A DNA stretch of 64,000 bases. Origin: Vibrio maritimus (GTDB taxonomy: Bacteria > Pseudomonadota > Gammaproteobacteria > Enterobacterales > Vibrionaceae). The stretch lies in contig BBMT01000017.1 of NCBI GenBank assembly GCA_000755425.1, forward strand, positions 1-64,000. Direction: 5' to 3'. The notes beneath the pieces are model-generated. The model worked only from the letters and a program-made list of their open reading frames with translations, was not told where the DNA came from and did not search any database. The position numbers and the translations under genes were made by a program. This document shows, in pieces, positions 43,502 to 56,103 of this stretch (positions are counted from its first letter, which is position 1; each line of letters opens with the position of its first letter).

Positions 43502-45042
43502 TTACCAAGTCTGAGTTGCTTTGAAATCGTCAGTCAGTTTCTTAAGCTGAGCTTCGATATCGTCGTTGTAAGCACCCGTAGTGTTGATCTCTTTAGCAAG
43601 ATCAGCATATTGACTGTGAGCATACGATAGAAGCGCTGCTTCGAAGTCTAGAATCTTGTTGATTTCAACATCATCTAGGTAGCCGCGCTCAACAGCAAAG
43701 ATAACTAGCGCTTGGTCAAATACAGACATAGGAGCGTATTGCTTCTGCTTCATTAGCTCTGTAACTTTTTGACCGTGGCTTAGCTGACGCTTAGTTGCTT
43801 CATCTAGATCAGATGAGAACTGTGCGAATGCCGCTAGTTCACGATAAGCAGCTAGTGCAGTACGGATACCGCCAGATAGCTTCTTAATGATCTTAGTCTG
43901 TGCTGAACCACCTACACGAGATACTGAGATACCTGGGTCAACCGCTGGGCGTACACCCGCGTTGAAGGCTTCAGTTTGTAGGAAGATCTGACCATCGGTA
44001 ATCGAGATTACGTTCGTAGGTACGAACGCAGATACGTCACCCGCTTGAGTTTCGATGATAGGAAGAGCAGTCAAAGAACCAGTCTTACCTTTCACTTCAC
44101 CATTAGTGAAACGCTCTACGTACTCTTCGTTTACACGAGCTGCACGCTCTAGTAGACGTGAGTGAAGGTAGAATACGTCACCTGGGAATGCCTCACGGCT
44201 GGTGGACGTTTAAGTAGTAGAGAGATCTGACGGTAAGCTACCGCTTGCTTAGATAGATCATCATAAACAATCAGAGCGTCTTCACCGCGGTCACGGAAGT
44301 ACTCACCCATTGCACAACCAGAGTATGGCGCAAGATATTGCAGTGCAGCAGATTCAGATGCAGATGCTACAACAACGATAGTGTTTTGTAGTGCACCGTG
44401 TTCTTCCAGTTTACGCACAACGTTTGCGATTGTAGATGCCTTTTGGCCAATCGCTACGTAGATAGAGAAGATACCAGAGTCTTTCTGGTTGATGATTGCA
44501 TCGATCGCCATCGCGGTTTTACCGATCTGACGGTCACCGATGATAAGCTCACGCTGACCACGACCGATTGGGATCATTGAGTCAACTGACTTATAACCAG
44601 TTTGTACTGGCTGATCAACCGATTTACGGTCGATTACACCAGGTGCAATCACTTCTACTGGTGACGTAAGCTTAGCTTCAATTGGACCTTTGCCATCGAT
44701 TGGCTCACCTAGCGTGTTTACAACACGACCAAGTAGTTCCGGACCAACTGGTACTTCAAGGATACGACCAGTACCTGTTACTTTCATGCCTTCCTTAAGG
44801 TCAGCATATGGGCCCATTACTACCGCACCAACCGAGTCACGCTCAAGGTTAAGTGCTAGTGCATAACGGCCACCCGGTAATTCAATCATTTCACCTTGCA
44901 TCACGTCCGCTAGGCCGTGGATGCGAATGATACCATCGCTTACCGATACGATAGTACCTTCATTACGAGCTTCACTCACAACATCGAAAGATTCGATACG
45001 CTGCTTGATTAGGTCGCTAATTTCTGTGGAATTAAGTTGCAT
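43502..45042 (-). CDS. atpA: ATP synthase F1 subunit alpha (one frame break)
   Basis: The alpha subunit carries the non-catalytic nucleotide sites. It starts [19 protein letters not shown] at 45042 and has Walker A GDRQIGKT and [14 protein letters not shown]. The frame breaks near 44200, in [22 protein letters not shown], where one base is missing. Corrected length is 513 residues, exactly the E. coli length. Confidence 0.96.
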
Positions 45043-45055
45043 GCTCCAATCCCCA

Positions 45056-45589
45056 TCAAGACTGCATTGCTTCACTCAGGCGGTTCAAACGACCACGTGC
45101 TGAGTTATCAATTACAAGATCTCCGGCTCGAATAATAACCCCACCAAGTAGGGTCTCATCTATACTGCAATTCAGCTTAACTTTGCGTTCAAGACGCTTT
45201 TCAAGTTTGTTGCTGATCTCAGTGCATTGCTCTTCGGTTAGCTCAGATGCAGAAATCACCTCTACATCGATTTGCTTTTCTAGCTCTTTTTTCAGCTCTA
45301 GAAATTCAACTAACACATCAGGCAACGCGACTAGTCGACCATTTTCAGCCATTACCTTAATTAGGTTTTGACCAAATTCATCAAACTGTTCACCACCAAT
45401 TGCGTTGAAAATTTCAGCCACTCGCGTCGCTGTTACAGAGCCTGAAATCAGGTCTGCAATTTCATCGTTCTTAGCGATTGCAGCGGCAAACGTTAGCATT
45501 TCGACCCACTGGTCTAGCGCTTGTTTTTCCACCGCAAAGTCAAATGCTGCTTTAGCATAGGGGCGTGCGATTGTAGTCAATTCAGACAT
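45056..45589 (-). CDS. atpH: ATP synthase F1 subunit delta
   Basis: The intact 177-residue protein joins the peripheral stalk to the F1 head. It shows [14 protein letters not shown] at the N-terminus and the conserved C-terminal [24 protein letters not shown]. It follows atpF by 14 bases. Confidence 0.96.
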   Translation of the reverse strand: MSELTTIARPYAKAAFDFAVEKQALDQWVEMLTFAAAIAKNDEIADLISGSVTATRVAEIFNAIGGEQFDEFGQNLIKVMAENGRLVALPDVLVEFLELKKELEKQIDVEVISASELTEEQCTEISNKLEKRLERKVKLNCSIDETLLGGVIIRAGDLVIDNSARGRLNRLSEAMQS

Positions 45590-45603
45590 AGGCGCCCCTC
45601 GCT

Positions 45604-46074
45604 TTAAAGTTTCGCAGTAATATTGTCGAGAATATCTTTTTGCGCATCTTTATCGATACTACGCTCAAGAATCTTCTCAGCACCAGCTACAGCCAGAGTT
45701 GCAACCTGTTTGCGCAGGTCATCGCGAGCACGGTTACGTTCCGCTTCGATTTCCGCTTCTGCTTGCGCTAGGATTTTTTGACGTTCTGTCAAAGCTTCCT
45801 CACGAGCTTCGTCGATAATCTGAGCTTTACGCTTATTTGCTTGCTCAATAACCTCGGTTGCAGTGCGCTTCGCTTCTTTCAATTGATCAGAAGCGTTGGC
45901 TTGTGCTAGATCCAAGTCTTTTGCAGCGCGTTCAGCTGCTGACAGACCGTCAGCAATTTTTTTCTGACGCTCTTCAATCGCATTCATGATTGGCGGCCAT
46001 ACATATTTCATGCAGAACCACACAAACATTGCGAATGAGATTGCTTGACCTAGCAGAGTTGCGTTCATATTCAC
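45604..46074 (-). CDS. atpF: ATP synthase Fo subunit b
   Basis: The 156-residue protein has one N-terminal membrane helix ([24 protein letters not shown]) and a long charged coiled coil rich in Ala, Glu, Lys and Arg that forms the peripheral stalk dimer. It lies between atpE and atpH. Confidence 0.96.
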   Translation of the reverse strand: MNMNATLLGQAISFAMFVWFCMKYVWPPIMNAIEERQKKIADGLSAAERAAKDLDLAQANASDQLKEAKRTATEVIEQANKRKAQIIDEAREEALTERQKILAQAEAEIEAERNRARDDLRKQVATLAVAGAEKILERSIDKDAQKDILDNITAKL

Positions 46075-46156
46075 AACAGCTACCCCTCTAAAGATTCATT
46101 GACGAGCTAAAGTTTAATCAGGTGACAAGTCCGAAACTTGTCGGAGAAAAGTCTGA

Positions 46157-46462
<306 letters not shown>

Positions 46463-46468
46463 TTAATA

Positions 46469-47275
<807 letters not shown>

Positions 47276-47280
47276 TCATC

Positions 47281-47670
47281 CTATTTTTTGTTGTTAACGA
47301 AAATTACTGGAGCCATAAGGTTAATTAAGACGACCAGTAAAAATGTGAGATTCAAGGGAATCACTTCCACCTGAATATACATGTAAGCTATTGAGAATAG
47401 GGAGGCAATAATAAGGATTTTCAGGGCAACACCCGCATAGAAAGACGCGGCAACTTTTTTCGCTGCTCGAGCCCCACTAAACAGAAATGCGCACAACGCA
47501 AAAACAGCATTCGCGATAACAAAACTGCCACCACCAATGAGCGCTGAAATTCCCCACTCAGCATTTACAGCCACTGTCATCCCAACAGCTACTAACGTAA
47601 CCGCACTGGCCTGTATCAGTAACAACCGCTTTGCAAGCGCTCGTCCTGGTTTAGCTAATGCCGCTACCAT
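47281..47670 (-). CDS. atpI: ATP synthase accessory protein I
   Basis: The 129-residue, four-helix hydrophobic protein at the head of the operon matches AtpI (RLLLIQASAVTLVAVG, GGGSFVIANAVFALCAF). AtpI is thought to assist c-ring assembly. The 190 bases between it and parB probably carry the atp operon promoter; the AT-rich stretch 47740-47850 shows no other gene. Confidence 0.9.
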   Translation of the reverse strand: MVAALAKPGRALAKRLLLIQASAVTLVAVGMTVAVNAEWGISALIGGGSFVIANAVFALCAFLFSGARAAKKVAASFYAGVALKILIIASLFSIAYMYIQVEVIPLNLTFLLVVLINLMAPVIFVNNKK

Positions 47671-47860
47671 GTATTCTTACCTTTAGTTCTATCCACTTTG
47701 CACCTAATAACTACTGTGCTGGGAGATTGGCGAAAATTATACTTTCTACCAAAGTTATTGCAATCAAAGCGTATCAAAAAGATACACTTTCATTCACAAA
47801 ACCATAACTTTCGCACATAAATTGCATTTATAAATAATTGATGTAGGTCAATTATCTCAT

Positions 47861-48741
47861 TTAGCTCTCAAGCTTGGCAATAAGTTGCTCCAATTTGTGA
47901 GGTTCATCAAGACTTATCGTAACCTTGGCTTTTCCACTCGCGTTTCTTACCAAAGACACTTTCGCGCCGAGTTTTTCGCTCAAACGTAGCGAAATTTCTT
48001 GTGCGTCACGGTCTTCTGACTGTTTTTCTCAGAAGAGTTCGGTTTTAAGCACTTTTTCACTAAGTCTTCGGTCTGTCGTACCGTGAGCTGCTTCTTAGCA
48101 ACGGCTTGTGCTATCTCGCACTGCACATCACCTTCTAGCGCAAGCAGGGCACGAGCATGACCCATATCGATCTGTTTGCTCTCTACCAGTTTTTTCACTG
48201 GTGCTTCGAGTTGATTTAGCCTCAACAGGTTACTTACTGCGGTTCGTGACTTACCAATCACATCCGCGACCTGCTGGTGGGTGAGTTCAAACTCATCTTG
48301 CAAACGCTCAAGCGCTTGAGCTTCCTCGATCGCATTGAGATCTTCACGCTGAATGTTTTCGATCAACGCCATGGCTACAGCCGCGCGATCTTGGACATTT
48401 TTCACCAAGCAAGGGACCATTTTTAATCCCGCCTGTCGCGCAGCACGCCAACGGCGTTCACCGGCGATGATCTCAAACTGATCGTGTCCGACATTTCGTA
48501 CAACAATCGGTTGAATAATACCTTGAGATTGGATGGATGCAGCCAGTTCTTCCAGAGCTTCAGGCGCCATATCTTTTCTTGGCTGATAAATACCTGGTCG
48601 AAGGCTGTTAATTGACAGTTCAGTAAGCTGTCCATCACTGGAGAGCGTCTGACTTTGAGTTGCCACCTGCTGCTTTTCTCGTGCAAGCGAACTAGTCGAC
48701 AGCAGGGCGTCTAGTCCTTTCCCTAAACCACGTTTAGACAT
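47861..48741 (-). CDS. parB: Chromosome partitioning protein ParB (one frame break)
   Basis: ParB binds parS and spreads as a CTP-dependent clamp; with ParA it segregates the origin. Motifs: N-terminal KRGLGKGLDALL, then the CTP/arginine patch GERRWRAARQAG and the helix-turn-helix THQQVADVIGKSRTAVSNLLRL. The frame breaks near 48027, where an A5 run should be A6 (SEKQSEDRDAQEISLRLSEKLGAK). Corrected length is 293 residues, ending KLES at 47861. Confidence 0.94.
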
Positions 48742-48763
48742 CGAATCTTTTTCCTTAAGAGCG

Positions 48764-49537
48764 TTAAGCCGTTACTTCTTCTCGTCGTAGCATCTCACCT
48801 GCCAACGCTAAATACGCTTTTGCCCCGGCGGAGTACTTGTCGTAGTACATCGCTGGTTTGCCATGGCTCGGTGCCTCTGCGAGGCGTACGTTCCTAGGGA
48901 TAACGGTTCGGTAGACTTTGTCGCCGAAGTGTTTTTTCAATTGCTCTGATACTTCGTTGGCTAGACGGTTTCGTGGGTCATACATGGTACGAAGCAAACC
49001 TTCGATCTTAAGGTTTTCGTTGACCACAGCCGCCAGCTTGCTGATGGTATCCATCAGTGCAGTTAGACCTTCCAGAGCAAAATACTCACATTGCATCGGC
49101 ACAAGCACAGAGTCTGCTGCAGCCATCGCGTTAATTGTAAGTAGGTTCAAAGAGGGAGGACAATCGATAAAGATGAAATCATAGTTATCACGGATTGGCG
49201 TTAACGCATGCTTCAAGCGAACTTCGCGCGCAAACACCTCCATAAGCTTGATTTCTGCAGCAGTTACGTCCCCGTTCGCTGCAATTAGGTCAAATTGGCC
49301 AGAGGTATCGGTGCACACCACTTGCTCAAAAGGTAGCTCATCAACCAGTAAATCGTAAGCAGTTGTTTCAACTTGATACTTATCGACGCCACTGGCCATT
49401 GTCGCATTGCCTTGTGGATCGAGGTCAATCACCAACACTTTACGCTTTGTCGCCGCCATCGAGGCAGCTAAGTTAATACAAGTGGTCGTCTTTCCAACTC
49501 CACCTTTCTGGTTCGCGATAGCGACAATTTTTCCCAC
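48764..49537 (-). CDS. parA: Chromosome partitioning ATPase ParA
   Basis: The intact 257-residue deviant-Walker ATPase has KGGVGKTTT at 11-19, VLVIDLDPQGNATM and FIFIDCPPSLNLLTINA. The absence of an N-terminal helix-turn-helix marks a chromosomal type I ParA. It is followed by parB 22 bases later and preceded by rsmG. Confidence 0.96.
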   Translation of the reverse strand: MGKIVAIANQKGGVGKTTTCINLAASMAATKRKVLVIDLDPQGNATMASGVDKYQVETTAYDLLVDELPFEQVVCTDTSGQFDLIAANGDVTAAEIKLMEVFAREVRLKHALTPIRDNYDFIFIDCPPSLNLLTINAMAAADSVLVPMQCEYFALEGLTALMDTISKLAAVVNENLKIEGLLRTMYDPRNRLANEVSEQLKKHFGDKVYRTVIPRNVRLAEAPSHGKPAMYYDKYSAGAKAYLALAGEMLRREEVTA

Positions 49538-49550
49538 GACAAGCTCTCCG

Positions 49551-50183
49551 TTATCCCTTCTTGGATAAGACTACAAGATGACGGTCACCTTCCAACTCAG
49601 GAACTTGCAAAGGTTTGATTTCGATCACAGAACACCATGACGGCAGCTCAGTGATCTCCTGATCATGAAGTTGACCCTTTAAAGCATAAAAGCGACCAGA
49701 CTCAGCTTTTGGTAAATGTTCACACCAGTTCACCATGTCTGTCATCGACGCAAATGCACGACTCAATACTCCATCAAAGCCTTCTCCCTCGTCAAATTCT
49801 TCCACTCGAGATTGGACTGGACTGACATTTTTAATCTTCAGTTCGTGCGCAACCTGCTTAATGAAACGAATTCGCTTGCCAAGGCTATCAAGCAGTGTGA
49901 AAGACTTAATTGGATGCATGATAGCCAGCGGAACACCTGGTAATCCTGGGCCAGTGCCGACATCGATAAAACGCTCACCCTCAAGATGTTCACCAACGAT
50001 GATGCTATCAAGAATATGTTTCACTAACATCTCTTCAGGGTGACGAACCGAGGTCAGGTTGTAAGCTTTGTTCCACTTGTCGAGAAGCTGAACGTAACCG
50101 ACAAGCTGTTCACGTTGAAGTTCAGAGACCTCTAATGAGGTCTCTGCAATAAGTTGATCAAGTTTTACTCTTAAGTTGCTCAC
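49551..50183 (-). CDS. rsmG: 16S rRNA (guanine-527-N7)-methyltransferase
   Basis: RsmG (GidB) methylates G527. The intact 210-residue protein has [12 protein letters not shown], the SAM-binding [17 protein letters not shown] and VLSRAFASM. Its start overlaps the mnmG stop by four bases, consistent with coupled translation. Confidence 0.95.
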   Translation of the reverse strand: MSNLRVKLDQLIAETSLEVSELQREQLVGYVQLLDKWNKAYNLTSVRHPEEMLVKHILDSIIVGEHLEGERFIDVGTGPGLPGVPLAIMHPIKSFTLLDSLGKRIRFIKQVAHELKIKNVSPVQSRVEEFDEGEGFDGVLSRAFASMTDMVNWCEHLPKAESGRFYALKGQLHDQEITELPSWCSVIEIKPLQVPELEGDRHLVVLSKKG

Positions 50184-52072
50184 GCAGCTTCACCTTTTTT
50201 AAGCACGCCTTGTTTCTTCAAATAAACCAACAGGATTGAGATAGCAGCTGGCGTAATACCTGAAATACGTGACGCAATACCGATCGTTTCCGGTTTGGCT
50301 TCAGTTAGTTTCGCCACCACTTCGTTAGAGAGTCCTTTGACATCGCTGTAATCGAGATCCGCTGGGATCTTGGTGTTTTCGTGACGCAGCGACTTCTCGA
50401 TCTCGTCTTGTTGTCTCTGAATGTAACCTTCATATTTCACTTGGATCTCAACCTGCTCGCTCGCTTGGCTGTCTTCAAGGGCCGGAGCAAACGTATCAAG
50501 CGCTGTCAGTTGTGAATACGTTAGCTCTGGGCGACGCAATAGATCTTCACCGCTCGCTTCACGTGAAATCGGCGTTTTTAGCAAAGAATTCAGTGCTTCA
50601 ACCCCTTCCGATTTTGGATTAATCCATGTCTCTTTCAGGCGCTGGCGCTCTTTGGCCATATTGTCCATTTTCTCGTTGAAACGACTCCAACGCTGTTCGT
50701 TGATCAAACCTAGCTCATGTGCTTTTTCGGTCAGACGGATATCAGCATTGTCTTCACGCAGCAACAGACGGTATTCCGCGCGAGAGGTAAACATACGGTA
50801 CGGCTCTTTGGTGCCCATCGTTGATAGGTCATCAATCAGAACGCCCATGTAAGCTTGGTCGCGACGTGGGCTCCAGCCTCTTTGCCTTGCGAGTACAAGC
50901 TTGCATTCAGACCCGCCATCAAGCCTTGCGCAGCCGCTTCTTCATAGCCTGTTGTGCCGTTGATTTGTCCAGCAAAGAACAGACCAGAAATAAATTTGGT
51001 TTCGTAGGTTTGCTTCAAATCACGCGGATCGAAGAAATCGTACTCAATGGCGTAGCCAGGACGAACAATATGCGCATTTTCGAAACCTTTCATCGAACGT
51101 ACGATTTGCACCTGAACATCGAACGGTAAGCTCGTTGAAATACCATTTGGATACAGCTCATGGGTTGTTAGCCCTTCAGGCTCAATAAAGATCTGATGAC
51201 TATTCTTGTCAGCAAAACGCATGACCTTGTCTTCAATCGATGGACAGTAGCGCGGACCAATACCTTCGATCACACCCGCATACATAGGGCTACGATCAAG
51301 GTTATTGCGGATCACTTCATGAGTACTTTCATTGGTATGCGTAATGAAACATGGGATCTGCGTTGGGTGCTGCGTGCGTTGACCCATGAATGAAAATACA
51401 GGTGTTGGATTATCACCATGTTGTACTTCTAATTCAGAAAAGTTCACACTGCGGGCGTCAATGCGTGGTGGCGTACCTGTTTTCAAGCGATCCACTCTAA
51501 ATGGCAGCTCACGAAGACGACGAGCAAGCGCAATGGAAGGTTGATCGCCCATACGACCACCTGATGAGCTTTCCATACCAATGTGGATCTTACCACCTAG
51601 GAAAGTACCCACCGTAAGAACCACGGACTGTGCGTGGAATTTAAGTCCCATCTCGGTGACGACACCGCGCACTTGATCTTGTTCTACGATCAAATCATCC
51701 ACGGACTGTTGAAACAGTGTTAGGTTTGGTGTGTTTTCAAGGGCATGACGAACATACGCTTTGTAAAGCGCACGGTCTGCTTGCGCGCGAGTTGCTCGAA
51801 CTGCAGGCCCCTTAGACGCATTAAGCGTACGGAACTGAATACCAGCATGATCGATGGCTTCTGCCATTAGACCACCCATAGCATCGACTTCCTTAACTAA
51901 GTGACCTTTACCAATGCCACCAATTGCAGGGTTGCATGACATCTGGCCCAACGTATCAATGTTGTGTGTTAGCAGAAGTGTTTTTGCCTGTGCGAGCAGA
52001 TGCGAGTGCGGCTTCCGTTCCTGCATGTCCGCCACCTACAACGATGACGTCAAATGTTTCGTGATAAAGCAT
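50180..52072 (-). CDS. mnmG: tRNA uridine-5-carboxymethylaminomethyl modification enzyme MnmG (frame breaks)
   Basis: MnmG (GidA) works with MnmE to install cmnm5 on U34 of certain tRNAs. It starts [28 protein letters not shown] at 52072, which is the FAD-binding loop. Frames switch near 51985 (two bases short in a GGCAAAAAC stretch) and near 50863 (one T short, giving [21 protein letters not shown]). Restoring three bases yields 631 residues, the usual vibrio length. The conserved [22 protein letters not shown]-type segment is present. It lies left of oriC and is transcribed away from it. Confidence 0.95.
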
Positions 52073-52164
52073 GAACCGACCTCAGTATTCAATCGATAAA
52101 ATAGACAAACCAAAAGGAGCGGTATTCTACCGCTTTTCTGGTATTGAGAAAATCGCTTTTAAAA

Positions 52165-52445
52165 CATTTTGGATCTAAGAAATAAGAATATAAAGATAAG
52201 ATCTATATATATGATCTTTTACTAGATCTATTATTAGGATCCACGATCTCTGTGGATAACTCAAAAATGATCAACAATACCATGGATCTTTTTGAGATCG
52301 ATTGTTGTGATCTAGTGTTGATCTGGGGCTGTATTAGTTGGGATCAAAATGGCATGTTATGCACAAGGGAATGAGAGATCAAAACTTGTTCTTTGGATAA
52401 ATATAGGTTTTTCACCGAAAAGATCATGTTTTATCCACAGAATGG
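52165..52445. other. oriC: Chromosomal replication origin oriC
   Basis: About 280 bases between mnmG and mioC contain 14 GATC sites and four DnaA boxes: TGTGGATAA (52251-52259), TTATGCACA (52357-52365), TTTGGATAA (52392-52400) and TTATCCACA (52431-52439). Their order and orientation follow R1, R2, R3 and R4 of E. coli oriC. The left part is the AT-rich unwinding element with GATCT-initiated 13-mers. The gene context mnmG-oriC-mioC is the standard enteric/vibrio one. Confidence 0.95.
52172..52237 (+). repeat. AT-rich 13-mer repeats of the oriC unwinding element
   Basis: GATCTAAGAAATA (52172), GATCTATATATAT (52200), GATCTTTTACTAG (52213) and GATCTATTATTAG (52225) are related 13-mers. The last differs from the E. 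coli right 13-mer GATCTCTTATTAG by one base. The last three are spaced 13 and 12 bases apart. Confidence 0.85.
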
Positions 52446-52502
52446 TAGGTTAAATAATGTGCAGTTGAGTTTTGTTTAGTAGAAAAAGTTACTCACAGGT
52501 AC

Positions 52503-52529
52503 AAAAAAAGCGGCTTATGCCGCTTTTTT
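52503..52529 (-). terminator. Terminator between mioC and oriC
   Basis: AAAAAAAGCGGC and GCCGCTTTTTT flank loop TTAT. Read on the minus strand, it ends mioC transcripts about 30 bases after the stop codon and about 60 bases before the oriC edge. Confidence 0.88.
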
Positions 52530-52560
52530 CACACGCATGGTGTTTGATAAGACATGGTGT

Positions 52561-52997
52561 CTATTGAAACTTGCTTAGGTGCTCATTGAGCCATTCTTCC
52601 GCTGCATCTTCCGGAACGGGATGGTTAAGAATGTCGATCTCTAAGCAGTCCGTCAGTGGTGTGCCACCAATATCCTCAAGTAGTGATAGGCATGTTTGCC
52701 TGCAGCACAGAAGGTGTCATAGCTAGAGTCACCAATACCGACCACGGCAAACTTGACCTCAGACATGCGAGGTGGAGTTGACTGCAGGGCAGCAATAAAT
52801 GGCTGAATGTTATCTGGGTATTCACCTGCGCCGTGTGTTGAGGTGATAACCAGCCAAGTGCCTTGTGCTGGGATGTCAGCGAGATCGGGCTGGTTGTGGA
52901 TAGTGGTCTCTAGACCTTGTTCTACCAGCAAGTCACTTAGGTGGTCGCCTACGTACTCAGCACCGCCAAGTGTACTGCCTGTGATGATATGAATCAT
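52561..52997 (-). CDS. mioC: FMN-binding flavodoxin-like protein MioC (one frame break)
   Basis: MioC is a short flavodoxin needed for full biotin synthase activity in vitro. The FMN phosphate loop is TGSTLGGAE and further flavin contacts lie in [12 protein letters not shown]. The frame breaks near 52676, where one base is missing ([22 protein letters not shown]). The corrected 145-residue protein ends [12 protein letters not shown] at 52561. It is transcribed toward oriC. Confidence 0.92.
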
Positions 52998-53020
52998 TGA
53001 TGTTCCTTTTTCAATACCGC

Positions 53021-54380
53021 TTATTTACCAATACAGAAAGACGAGAAGATGCGTCCGAGTAGATCATCTGAGCTGAACTCACCGGTGATCTCATTCAAAT
53101 GCTGCTGAGCAATGCGCAGCTCTTCTGCCAAAATTTCGCCTGCCATATAGCCTTCTAGCTGCTGCTGGCCAATATCAAGGTGCTCGGCTGCACGCTCCAA
53201 GGCATCAAGGTGGCGGCGACGAGCCATAAAGCCACCTTCACTCGCGCCAGAGAAACCCATAATGGACTTGAGGTGCTCGCGAAGGCGGGTACGCCTTCCC
53301 CTGTGCGCGCAGAAAGACGAATTAACGTCGGATCGTTGACGTGGCAGATCCCCAGTGTTTCACCGGTTTCATCGACCTTATTGCGGATCACGGTAATGCC
53401 GATCGACTCAGGTAAGCGATCAATAAAGTCAGGCCAAATCTCTTTTGGATCCGTTGCGTCAGTTGTGGTGCCATCAACCATAAACAGCACACGGTCTGCT
53501 TGTTCGATCTCTTCCCAAGCTCGCTCAATACCAATACGTTCCACTTCGTCAGAAGCATCACGCAGACCTGCAGTATCAATGATGTGCAGTGGCATACCAT
53601 CAATATGGATGTGCTCACGTAGAACATCACGAGTGGTTCCGGCAATATCAGTCACAATCGCTGACTCTTTACCAGAAAGGGCGTTGAGTAAGCTTGATTT
53701 ACCCGCATTTGGGCGCCCAGCAATGACCACTTTCATGCCTTCACGCATGATGGCGCCTTGGTTGGCTTCTTTGCGAACAGAATCGAGATTGTCGATGATG
53801 GTTTGCAGATCGCCAGCCACTTTACCGTCGGCGAGGAAGTCGATTTCTTCTTCAGGGAAGTCAATCGCGGCCTCAACATAGATGCGTAAATGGATGAGTG
53901 ATTCCACCAGCACTTGAATGCGTTTCGAGAACTGACCTTGCAGTGATTGCAGGGCTGATTTGGCCGCTTCTTCTGAACTGGCGTCAATCAAGTCGGCAAT
54001 TGCTTCGGCTTGGGTTAAATCCATTTTGTCGTTGAGGAATGCACGCTCGCTGAACTCACCTGGCCTTGCAGGGCGAACACCTGGAATGAGCAGAATACGT
54101 TTAATCAGCATATCCATAACCACAGGACACCGTGGCCTTGAAGTTCAAGAACATCTTCACCAGTGAATGAGTGCGGATTAGGGAAATAAAGCGCAATACC
54201 TTGGTCGAGTTCGCCGCCATTCTCATCTTTGAATGGCAGGTAGTCAGCGTAGCGAGGCTTGAGAGTTTTGCCTGTTACTTGCTGTGCGACTTCTTGAGCC
54301 AAAGGGCCAGAAACGCGAATGATGCCCACGCCACCGCGGCCTGGGGCTGTGGCTTGTGCCACAATGGTGTCTGTTGTCAT
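53021..54380 (-). CDS. mnmE: tRNA modification GTPase MnmE (two frame breaks)
   Basis: MnmE (TrmE) is the partner of MnmG. It starts [24 protein letters not shown] at 54380, has GTPase motifs [18 protein letters not shown] and DTAGLR, and ends with the catalytic FCIGK. Frames switch near 54118 and near 53290; restoring one base at each gives 453 residues. Downstream is mioC; upstream a terminator separates it from yidC. Confidence 0.95.
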
Positions 54381-54429
54381 TGAATTGCCTATTCGCCGTG
54401 CTTTAGCCAAATTGTAATCATGGTCAATG

Positions 54430-54457
54430 AAAAAGGCGACCACTAAGGTCGCCTTTT
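54430..54457 (-). terminator. Terminator between yidC and mnmE
   Basis: AAAAAGGCGACC and GGTCGCCTTTT form a strong stem with loop ACTAA. On the minus strand it follows yidC by about 20 bases and precedes the mnmE start by 50. Confidence 0.88.
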
Positions 54458-54478
54458 ATTTAATCGAATCGGTTTGGA

Positions 54479-56101
54479 CTACTTAGAGTGCAGACCTTTC
54501 TTCTCGAGCGCTCGGTAAATCAGCGTTTGCTGGATAAGCGTCACGACGTTAGAAACCAACCAGTAAAGAACTAGACCTGATGGGAACCACAGGAAGAAGA
54601 AGGTAAACATAACCGGCATAAAGGTCATGATCTTCTGTTGCATTGGATCCGTTACCGTCGTTGGGCTCATCTTCTGGATCAGGAACATACTTGCACCCAT
54701 TAGTAGAGGCAGGATGTAGTACGGGTCCTGAGCTGAAAGGTCATGAATCCAACCGAAGAATGGTGAGTGACGAAGCTCAACCGATTCCATTAGTGCCCAG
54801 TACAGAGCGATGAAGATAGGCATCTGTAGCAAGATTGGTAGACAGCCACCCAGTGGGTTAACTTTCTCTTTCTTGTACAGTTCCATCATTTCTTGGCTCA
54901 TGCGCTGACGGTCGTCGCCTATACGCTCACGCATTGCTTGCAGCTTAGGCTGAAGCATACGCATTTTCGCCATAGAGGTGTACTGTGCTTTCGTTAGTGG
55001 GTACATCGCACCACGTACGATGAAGGTCAAACAGATGATTGCTAGACCCCAGTTCACTACAATACCTTGAATGAACGACAGTAGTGTGTGAAGTGGTTTC
55101 GCAATGAACCATAGCCAGCCGTAGTCCACTACTAGGTCTAGGTTAGGTGCAACTTGAGCCATTTCGCTTTGCAGTTTTGGACCTGCCCAAAGCGTTGCTT
55201 TCAATGTTGCTTCTTGGCCATCGGCAATCGTTGTGTTTGGCATACGAACGCCGATATCACCTAGGTTACCAATCACGCGAGTGTAAAGGTTAGTGCCCGG
55301 TGCTTCACGTGGGATCCACGCGGCTGCGAAGTAGTGCTGGATCATCGCTGCCCAACCTTGACCATCAGTCAGGTTAAGAGACAGGTTACGATCTTGCATA
55401 TCTTCGAAGCTGTATTTCTTGTAGCGAGTGTCTTGAGTTGAGTAAGCACCGCCATTGTAGGTTGGCATTGTAATGCTGCCGCCTTTGTCTTGAAGATTTT
55501 GACGAAGGTGAGCGTACATGCCGAACGTTGCATTTTGACCAGAGTTGTTGTTTACCGTGTATTCAACATCAATGTCGTATTTGCCACGTTTTAGAATGAA
55601 GGTTTTGGTGTAGCTGATGCCATTCGCTTCGAATGTCATTGGTACACGTAGCTCGTCTTGACCGTCTGCCAGCGTGAAGCTGTCTGCAGATACTGAGTAA
55701 GCTGGACGGCTTGTGCTGCTAAGGTCGATACCTTGAGGGCCTACCAGACCACTTTGAGCAATAAACTGGTGACCTTGTGAGTCTTTTAGTAGCTCAAACG
55801 GGTCGCTAGATTCCAACTCGGTTGCGTACTCGTTTAGGTTTGCGGTAACAACATCACCGCCCACTGTTGTGACACCTAGGGTCAGTACGTCGGTTTTCAC
55901 TGTGATGATTTTATCTGCGGCCGCTGTTGTGTGGCCTGGCGCAGGATCATGCTCATCAGCGAAAGATGGCGCAGGTAGAGTACTGCTTTGCGTCTGCTGA
56001 GTCGGAACTGGAGCTGGATTCTTATAAGATTGCCATTGTTGGAACAGCAAAAAAGAAACCAAAGCCAAACCGATTAACAGAATATTACGTTGAGAATCCA
56101 T
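54479..56101 (-). CDS. yidC: Membrane protein insertase YidC
   Basis: The intact 540-residue protein has the N-terminal anchor ([19 protein letters not shown]), a large periplasmic beta-supersandwich and the C-terminal five-helix Oxa1 core. The core contains [15 protein letters not shown] and [21 protein letters not shown]. It inserts proteins alone or with SecYEG. It follows yidD by two bases. Confidence 0.96.
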   Translation of the reverse strand: MDSQRNILLIGLALVSFLLFQQWQSYKNPAPVPTQQTQSSTLPAPSFADEHDPAPGHTTAAADKIITVKTDVLTLGVTTVGGDVVTANLNEYATELESSDPFELLKDSQGHQFIAQSGLVGPQGIDLSSTSRPAYSVSADSFTLADGQDELRVPMTFEANGISYTKTFILKRGKYDIDVEYTVNNNSGQNATFGMYAHLRQNLQDKGGSITMPTYNGGAYSTQDTRYKKYSFEDMQDRNLSLNLTDGQGWAAMIQHYFAAAWIPREAPGTNLYTRVIGNLGDIGVRMPNTTIADGQEATLKATLWAGPKLQSEMAQVAPNLDLVVDYGWLWFIAKPLHTLLSFIQGIVVNWGLAIICLTFIVRGAMYPLTKAQYTSMAKMRMLQPKLQAMRERIGDDRQRMSQEMMELYKKEKVNPLGGCLPILLQMPIFIALYWALMESVELRHSPFFGWIHDLSAQDPYYILPLLMGASMFLIQKMSPTTVTDPMQQKIMTFMPVMFTFFFLWFPSGLVLYWLVSNVVTLIQQTLIYRALEKKGLHSK

Positions 56102-56103
56102 CG

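Noticed and set aside
52172-52237. Short repeated GATCT units as a CRISPR-like or mobile repeat
   Set aside because: Their sequence, AT content and place next to DnaA boxes identify them as oriC 13-mers.
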